The position numbers were made by a program, and so were the translations under genes. This document shows, piece by piece, positions 23,901-27,839 of a DNA stretch of 27,839 nt. This stretch comes from an uncultured Planctomycetaceae bacterium (GTDB taxonomy: Bacteria > Planctomycetota > Planctomycetia > Pirellulales > UBA1268), in NCBI GenBank assembly GCA_937900985.1, contig CALCGM010000637.1, positions 1 to 27,839 on the forward strand, in the 5' to 3' direction. Positions within the stretch are counted from its first letter, which is position 1, and each line of letters starts with the position of its first letter. A model generated the notes under the pieces. It was not told where the DNA came from. It saw nothing but the letters and a program-made list of their open reading frames with translations, and ran no database searches.

Positions 23901-24160
23901 TCCGCTCCACTGGCCAGCAGGGCGATCGTGTCGACGAGCCGCCGCCGCACCCGGTCGCGAAGTTCGGCGGCGGCGTTGCGAGTGAAGGTCGTGATCAGCA
24001 CCTGGCCGATGCGGAGATCGTCCCGCAGGGCGAGCTCGCGGGTGACGAGGGCCGCAACCGAGTAGGTCTTGCCGGTGCCGGCGCTCGCCTCCACGACGAG
24101 GCCGTGGCAGACCGGGTCACGGGCAAGATCAAGCGGTGTGTGCTGGTGGGGCGTAGACAT
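20903..24160 (-). CDS. recB: RecB-like exodeoxyribonuclease V beta subunit
   Basis: The 1085-residue protein is the 3'-5' helicase-nuclease of RecBCD. Helicase motifs: VVEASAGTGKTYSVAALV (22-39), LITTFTRNAAAELRDRV, LAIVDEAQDTDRLQWAFF, LVSVGDPKQSIYAFRGADV, KILTVHGSKGLQFPCVIVADLW and RLLYVAATRAEHALTLLV. The C-terminal nuclease domain keeps GSIDAVFR...LLVCDYKSN (the D...DYK metal site) and HYPLQALLYGTALFR (the Y-x-x-Q type motif), so the nuclease looks active. The start at 24160 (MSTPHQHTPLDLARDP) was chosen because the longer frame upstream only shadows the recC 3' end. It overlaps recC by 32 nt and recD by 4 nt. An AddA-type enzyme is less likely, because RecC and RecD partners are adjacent. 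Confidence 0.92.
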   Translation of the reverse strand: MSTPHQHTPLDLARDPVCHGLVVEASAGTGKTYSVAALVTRELALRDDLRIGQVLITTFTRNAAAELRDRVRRRLVDTIALLASGADAAGDVIVERLREGTADAVAQRIARLERALAEFDTATISTIHGVCSRVLRAAGLEATTVVDASVTDRLLAEVVNDVVVSHARTTSRWDERRIGPLVAKLLEDPFLEPWIDRDTSSLDDAARSRLEELPALLRECVRRVQAATATQPGYNDLLRIAYELVTDEKRSDLLLALMQRFQLAIVDEAQDTDRLQWAFFKKLFPGGDGRALVSVGDPKQSIYAFRGADVRAYVAYAKGATAHRTLSTNRRSDQPLLDGLNAGFAGQTFGEGIGYIEVDAPAGRQASQITGSPSIAFVELGEATNQQALTKPVLGQVIALLDDARLDCADGPLKGRNGIRQRHVEPKDIAVLVRSGNVGQLIQRQLSEAGIPAVTGGTSSVMRSGMAEQIRSLLEAIEQPSNTGRVRRVAATVFFGHSLADVGSLTDEVVGGVQDVLYRWASLMTAKGLAALAAVIEADSEIVQRIAAGRQGERTITDFLHIFEVLDTAGPRRGCSPEEALTIFARLAAMDDNHELVSRRVESDADAVKILTVHGSKGLQFPCVIVADLWQMKDRGGGGRPVVFYDENGTRTLDLSFALGEASAHAKARRQAAEEDEVKRLLYVAATRAEHALTLLVARDTPKKKAPPTPSVLETTLPVPAGMSLVAPGSRYQRKKARANAQAMLPALEVAPAPAVRRSFRRVSFSSLVAQRGRGSQPFDAADTPGHDEPAAATAAPDLELSVPAAAARDVIDFPAGKAMGSLIHTIFERIDTAQRPLRKEVQRVVNEQVTSRSQRAWKEPLVEVLCRSLETPLGKPLGDITLADIAAADRLPELEFSFGLAPLAKDLRARQVGELLQATLASEDPLRPYADTLASPAFDMPIGGLLTGSIDAVFRLPGSPPAAPKLLVCDYKSNTLHRSSMADPLAAYAAAVLPAAMAEHHYPLQALLYGTALFRLLRWRLPEADPDDCITGVLYAFIRGMQGRDTPADEAGRRSGVFFWKPPRGLWQQLSDLLAGASLAGAGR

Positions 24161-27100
24161 AGGCCTTGCGGCTGCGGTTGTGCTCGATCTGGGCGAGCGG
24201 GGAAAACTGTTCGAAGAACGGCCATCGCGGATCGTCGGGGGGAAACACGGCGTCGAAGGCCGGCGTGAGCCCATGCACGACCGCCTCGCTGGTTTGGGCG
24301 TAGCCCTTGCCGCTGACGTGTGTCGCGAAGGCATCGGCTGCGGCTTCACGGCTCTCCGTCAGGCTGGCGGCGGTCTTGCCAAACAGGCCGTGGGGGCGGA
24401 GGGCGGCCTGCTGGTAGAGCCGCACGAGCGTTGTGAGCAGGCTGCGTGCGCGGCTGGCGTCGATGGCCTCGTCGAGAACCACGATGCGTGGCATGACCGG
24501 CGTCTCGAGTTGGCCGTTCTTCTTCGTTTGTCCGGGAAACCATTTGTCTCGTTCGCTGAGAACGATCACCTGATCGGCCGTATGGCCGGCGGCCCGAGCA
24601 GCCAGCAGCTGCACAACCGCGCGGAGCTTGAGGTGATCGAAGCTGTTCGAGCCTCTGGCGTCTGGCCGTGCAAACACGAGCGAATGCGGCTCGGGAAACC
24701 AGCCTTCCAGCGTGCCCGCGAGCGTGATGTCTTCAAGCAGCAGATGAATCACCTCCGAAGACTGCTCGTCGAGCGGGGTGCCGTGGGCCGCGGCGGCATC
24801 GAGCAGGGCGTGTGAGAACTGCTGGATGTGCTCGATCACGTCGCCGCCGTAGCCAAGCACCGGCACATCGCCGTTGGCCCGCACGGCAGCCGCCCACGCG
24901 TCGGCGAGGCCGCGGCGGTTGTCGGTGGCCAGCAGCCGTTCGAGGTAGTCTTCGCGGAGGTCGCGCTGCTGGCGATACTCAAGCTCCAGCGGCAGTGTGG
25001 CGGGGATCTCCAGGTCATCATCTCGCCAGCGGTGGATGCCGAGCGTTTTGGTGACATAGGGCCAGAGGGGATCGTGGAGAAACGAGGCCAGCCAGTCGAG
25101 TTCGATGATCGTGGGAGGCTCGATCGGTGCGGCCGCGGCGGGTGGCGTGGCCTGCTCCTGCCCAAGGGCGGTGGCGGCGGCGCGGGCGGCGGTGTCGTGG
25201 CTCCAGACGGTGCCGGGCAGCAGATCCCCGGCCACGAAGTTGGGCCGGCTGCAGGCATGCCGTGGATGAAAGACCTCAATCGAGCTGTGCAGCTCGCCAT
25301 GTCGCTTCGCCGGCGGCACGCCATGCCGGCCAACAAAGTCGACGAGTTCGGCAAGCGGTGTCACCAGCGGCAGCGTGGCGTTGTTTTTGACGTCCATGCC
25401 CGTGCAGGTGATCACCAGGCGGTCGCGGGCAGCCAGCAGGCTATCGAGCAGGCTGCGGCGGAGCTCGAGGCGGGGATCAGCGTCGCCGAGCAGCTCCTGC
25501 CGCGTGCAGAGGTCATCGTTGTCGCTCTCGCCGCCACTGAGGGCAGCGTCATCAAAGCCGGCCACGCAGACCACCCGAAACGGCACGCCCCGCAGGGGAA
25601 TCATCGAGGTGGCCGTGATCGCTCCGGTGAGCAGCGGCTGGCGGCCAACTGCGGCGGTCAGCCGGCCGGTGAGCAGCGTCTTCACGTCGTGAAACGGCAC
25701 GGCGACCGCTGAGGAGGTTTCATTCGACACGGCCGCCTTGCGAAGCGCGTCGATCTGCTGAAGTGGAACCTCCAGCTCATCGCTGTCGTCGCCAGCGAGG
25801 GCAGCGAGCGTCTCTTCCAGCAGGTCGCACCAGGCGGCCACCGGCTTGGGCTCCGCAGTGGCAAGGTCGAGCGTGTCGATGGTGCGAAAGATCGACACCA
25901 GGGGAGCGAGGCAGGTCACCTCAGCCGCCTCGACATGGGCCAGCGGCACGACATCGCCCAGGACTGGCTCCGAGGCTCCTTCGGAGACGACGGCCCCGAG
26001 GAGCATCCGCTCGAGCCCGAGCCGCCACGAGTGCGCAGAGAGTTCCGGCACGGCCAGGCCAGCCCGCTCGCGGCGATCGGCATCGAGCCCCCAGCGAATG
26101 TTGGTGTGGTCGATGCACCGCCGCCAGGTGGCGATGTCGTTCTCGTCGAGGTGGAAGTGGGCCTGCACGAGGGGATGAGCGGCCACCGCCAGCATGGCGT
26201 CGACGGAGCAGCGTGAGCCGGCGAGGGTGAGCAGGGAAGCCAGCAGCTCCGCCGCAGGGTGAATCTCGTGGATGCCGCGGTCGGCGACGATGAGATCCAG
26301 GCTGATGCTGCCGTCACTGCTGCCCAGGAGATTCCGCTCGCCTTGCACCCTGCGGCTGAACTCTGCCTCGAGATGCGGGGCGAGCGCTGCGATCTGTGGG
26401 CTGACGATCACCACCTCATGGGGCGCGAGGTCGTCGAGTTCGCCGAAGGCATGCACGATCGCGTCGTAGAGCACCTCGGCCTGACGGCTGAGATCGTGGC
26501 AGCGATGGACCAGCAGCGAATGATCGCCGGCGTCAAGCGGCGACGGGCCTTCGTGGGGTGTGGCATGCAGGTCGCGTGCCCCGGTCGTGATCGTGTGCTG
26601 CAGTCGCGCAAGGAGCGAGGCGTTGGCCGCAGGTGTGACCGCCGTCGCACCGTCCGCGGCTGCATGCGTGGCCGCGATGCCCTGCGAGGCGAGCAGCCAC
26701 TGCGCCTCGCGGGTGCCGCGGAGCCAGGAGCCAACGAAGGGATCGGTGCGGTGGCCGCTCCTGCTGTCTGCGGGCTCTTGGCAGCGGCTCGGTGCGACAC
26801 CCGGCGACACAGGCGGCGGCGCCTCGGCCCAGGCCTTTTGCAAGTCGGGCGAGGGATGGGCGAGCAGCACCTCGACCTCGCACGGACTGCCGGCTGCGGC
26901 TGGCAGCATGCTCAGCCGCTGGAGCAGCTCGATCTGGTGCAGCGAGAGCGACTGCAACCCAGCGACAAAGACTGCAGTGCTCCCCGCGGTCGTCGCCAGG
27001 CGGTCACGCACAGGCGGGCTCGCCGAGCCGAGCCGCTCACGGACGGCCCGCCAGAGATCGAACTGCCAGCGGTCGCGGCTGGCCAGCAGCGTGGTCGCCA

Positions 27101-27593
27101 CGCTGCCCTCGTCGCTGGCAGCCGGGCTCAGCTCAGCCCGCCCCTCCTCCCAGGCGAGAATCATGCCGGGCCGGCGGAAGTGATAGTGGTCGAAGCGGTC
27201 GGCGATGCTGCGGGCGGCCAGCAGTGGGCCGCCGGCTCGGGTGATCCTCGAGGCGAACCGCTTGTCGCCTGCGATCACGTCCAGGATCGTGAACGTCAGC
27301 CGCTCCACAACCCAGGGGTCGTCGTCACGGAGGCGGGGATCGCCCGGCTCCAGCAGCGAGGAGAGCGCGGCCGGAGTGACAAAGCCGACGTTGGCCACGA
27401 CGCCATCGCCGCATCCCGCATCGCTCGCCCCCAAGCGGCGTGCAAGGGCTGCCTCCAGCCATGCCTTCACCCCGGCCGTCGGCACCACGATCTGCGGCCG
27501 CGCAAAAAGGTTCCCCGCCTGCCGGCGAAGAAACGCCTCGGCCGGGGCGACCACCTCTTCCAGGCTGCGGACGTAGCGGATGGCGAGCGACAT
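24129..27593 (-). CDS. recC: RecC-like exodeoxyribonuclease V gamma subunit
   Basis: The 1154-residue protein is the RecC subunit, an inactivated helicase-like scaffold that in E. coli reads Chi and splits the DNA strands. The N-terminal IVVPTAGVKAWLEAALARRLG, DRFDHYHFRRPGMILAWEEG, HEVVIVSPQIAALAPHLEAEF and QVIVLSERDKWFPGQTKKNGQ segments follow the RecC pattern. IPLRGVPFRVVCVAGFDDAA matches the family's conserved 'GMNDGVYPR' neighbourhood, although that exact motif is altered to GFDDAALSG. Length is close to E. coli RecC (1122). The ATG at 27593 is preferred to a GTG at 27614. The downstream recB begins inside its last codons. No Chi-like sequence was assigned. Confidence 0.88.
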   Translation of the reverse strand: MSLAIRYVRSLEEVVAPAEAFLRRQAGNLFARPQIVVPTAGVKAWLEAALARRLGASDAGCGDGVVANVGFVTPAALSSLLEPGDPRLRDDDPWVVERLTFTILDVIAGDKRFASRITRAGGPLLAARSIADRFDHYHFRRPGMILAWEEGRAELSPAASDEGSVATTLLASRDRWQFDLWRAVRERLGSASPPVRDRLATTAGSTAVFVAGLQSLSLHQIELLQRLSMLPAAAGSPCEVEVLLAHPSPDLQKAWAEAPPPVSPGVAPSRCQEPADSRSGHRTDPFVGSWLRGTREAQWLLASQGIAATHAAADGATAVTPAANASLLARLQHTITTGARDLHATPHEGPSPLDAGDHSLLVHRCHDLSRQAEVLYDAIVHAFGELDDLAPHEVVIVSPQIAALAPHLEAEFSRRVQGERNLLGSSDGSISLDLIVADRGIHEIHPAAELLASLLTLAGSRCSVDAMLAVAAHPLVQAHFHLDENDIATWRRCIDHTNIRWGLDADRRERAGLAVPELSAHSWRLGLERMLLGAVVSEGASEPVLGDVVPLAHVEAAEVTCLAPLVSIFRTIDTLDLATAEPKPVAAWCDLLEETLAALAGDDSDELEVPLQQIDALRKAAVSNETSSAVAVPFHDVKTLLTGRLTAAVGRQPLLTGAITATSMIPLRGVPFRVVCVAGFDDAALSGGESDNDDLCTRQELLGDADPRLELRRSLLDSLLAARDRLVITCTGMDVKNNATLPLVTPLAELVDFVGRHGVPPAKRHGELHSSIEVFHPRHACSRPNFVAGDLLPGTVWSHDTAARAAATALGQEQATPPAAAAPIEPPTIIELDWLASFLHDPLWPYVTKTLGIHRWRDDDLEIPATLPLELEYRQQRDLREDYLERLLATDNRRGLADAWAAAVRANGDVPVLGYGGDVIEHIQQFSHALLDAAAAHGTPLDEQSSEVIHLLLEDITLAGTLEGWFPEPHSLVFARPDARGSNSFDHLKLRAVVQLLAARAAGHTADQVIVLSERDKWFPGQTKKNGQLETPVMPRIVVLDEAIDASRARSLLTTLVRLYQQAALRPHGLFGKTAASLTESREAAADAFATHVSGKGYAQTSEAVVHGLTPAFDAVFPPDDPRWPFFEQFSPLAQIEHNRSRKAYVYAPPAHTA

Positions 27594-27678
27594 GGGTGTT
27601 GGAGTGTACCGCACCAGAGGGGAGTGCTGTGCCGCCGGAAGGGTCGGTCAGCTCACGCCTCTCCGAGAGGATCCGTGA

Positions 27679-27839
27679 TCACGCGGGCTTGGGAATGAGG
27701 GCTGCCAGGTCGATTTCCGTGGCCCCAAAGGAGTGGTAGTCGGCTGGGGTGCAGGAGAGCACGATCACCTGCAGGCCGCGGCGGGCGGCGAGATCGAGCA
27801 TCCGCTGCAGGAGCTGGATTCTCTGGGGATCGCTGTTGG
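27679..27839 (-). CDS. C-terminus of SMC/YhaN-like AAA ATPase (partial)
   Basis: The last 52 residues of a gene entering from beyond the right edge read NSDPQRIQLLQRMLDLAARR, then GLQVIVLSCTPADYHSFGA and a short tail ending PKPA before a TGA at 27679. The pattern resembles the end of SbcC/YhaN/SMC-like ATPases, where VNSDPxR follows the Walker B/D-loop region and QVIVLTCxPxDY is the last core strand. The Walker motifs lie outside the window, so the assignment is tentative. It runs in the same direction as recC, 85 nt upstream, suggesting a DNA-repair operon. Confidence 0.55.
   Translation of the reverse strand, partial: NSDPQRIQLLQRMLDLAARRGLQVIVLSCTPADYHSFGATEIDLAALIPKPA

Noticed and set aside
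24161..24349. N-terminal extension of RecB
   Set aside because: The residues are a Ser/Pro/Arg-rich shadow of the recC 3' end; RecB similarity begins after the ATG at 24160.

Overview
The window is high-GC DNA from a planctomycete, most likely of the Pirellula/Rhodopirellula group. The main evidence is the N-terminal LEPR-XLL-type motif (QLEQRTLLA) on a giant secreted beta-helix protein. A 1343-residue exported PQQ-propeller/LamG protein and a 'CSIPVFRYALERW' secreted protein of a type I associate with Planctomycetes support this. No rRNA, tRNA or CRISPR array was seen.

Layout. (1) 11-4233, minus strand: a two-gene nucleotide-sugar operon. A GalU-like nucleotidyltransferase is followed, after 2 nt, by a 1116-residue fusion of a fucokinase-like GHMP kinase and a UDPGP-type nucleotidyltransferase. 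(2) 4304-7744, minus strand: a 1146-residue secreted right-handed beta-helix protein whose helix is split by a roughly 330-residue non-helical module. (3) 7745-8091: the divergent intergenic region. (4) 8092-17456, plus strand: a seven-gene operon. It encodes an exported methyltransferase-like/PQQ/LamG protein, a secreted CxxCxC protein, a tandem ModA-type binding protein, a ModB-type permease, a ModC-type ATPase, a MoaD/ThiS-like sulfur carrier and a ThiF/MoeB-like E1 enzyme. The first six genes overlap stop-to-start by 1-4 nt. The seventh has its own strong ribosome binding site.

(5) 17457-19226: an AT-richer island that looks like the wreck of an integron. It holds a frameshifted fragment of an IntI-like tyrosine recombinase and a complete toxin-antitoxin pair with inverted repeats upstream. 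After these come an attC-like folded site with two unpaired bases in one arm and an orphan membrane protein whose reading frame runs into the antisense of recD. (6) 19227-27593, minus strand: recC-recB-recD with overlapping reading frames, encoding a RecBCD-type helicase/nuclease. Upstream, running off the window edge, is the C-terminus of what looks like an SMC/YhaN-like AAA ATPase.

How the genes may work together: the seven-gene operon joins oxyanion uptake (molybdate/tungstate type), a ubiquitin-like sulfur carrier with its activating enzyme, and two exported proteins of unknown job. This combination, with a cysteine-bearing second binding domain and an E1 lacking the usual Mg/ATP aspartate, is the best candidate here for an undescribed system. 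The functional link is inferred from gene order and overlaps. Family assignments were made by reading motifs; no database search was run.
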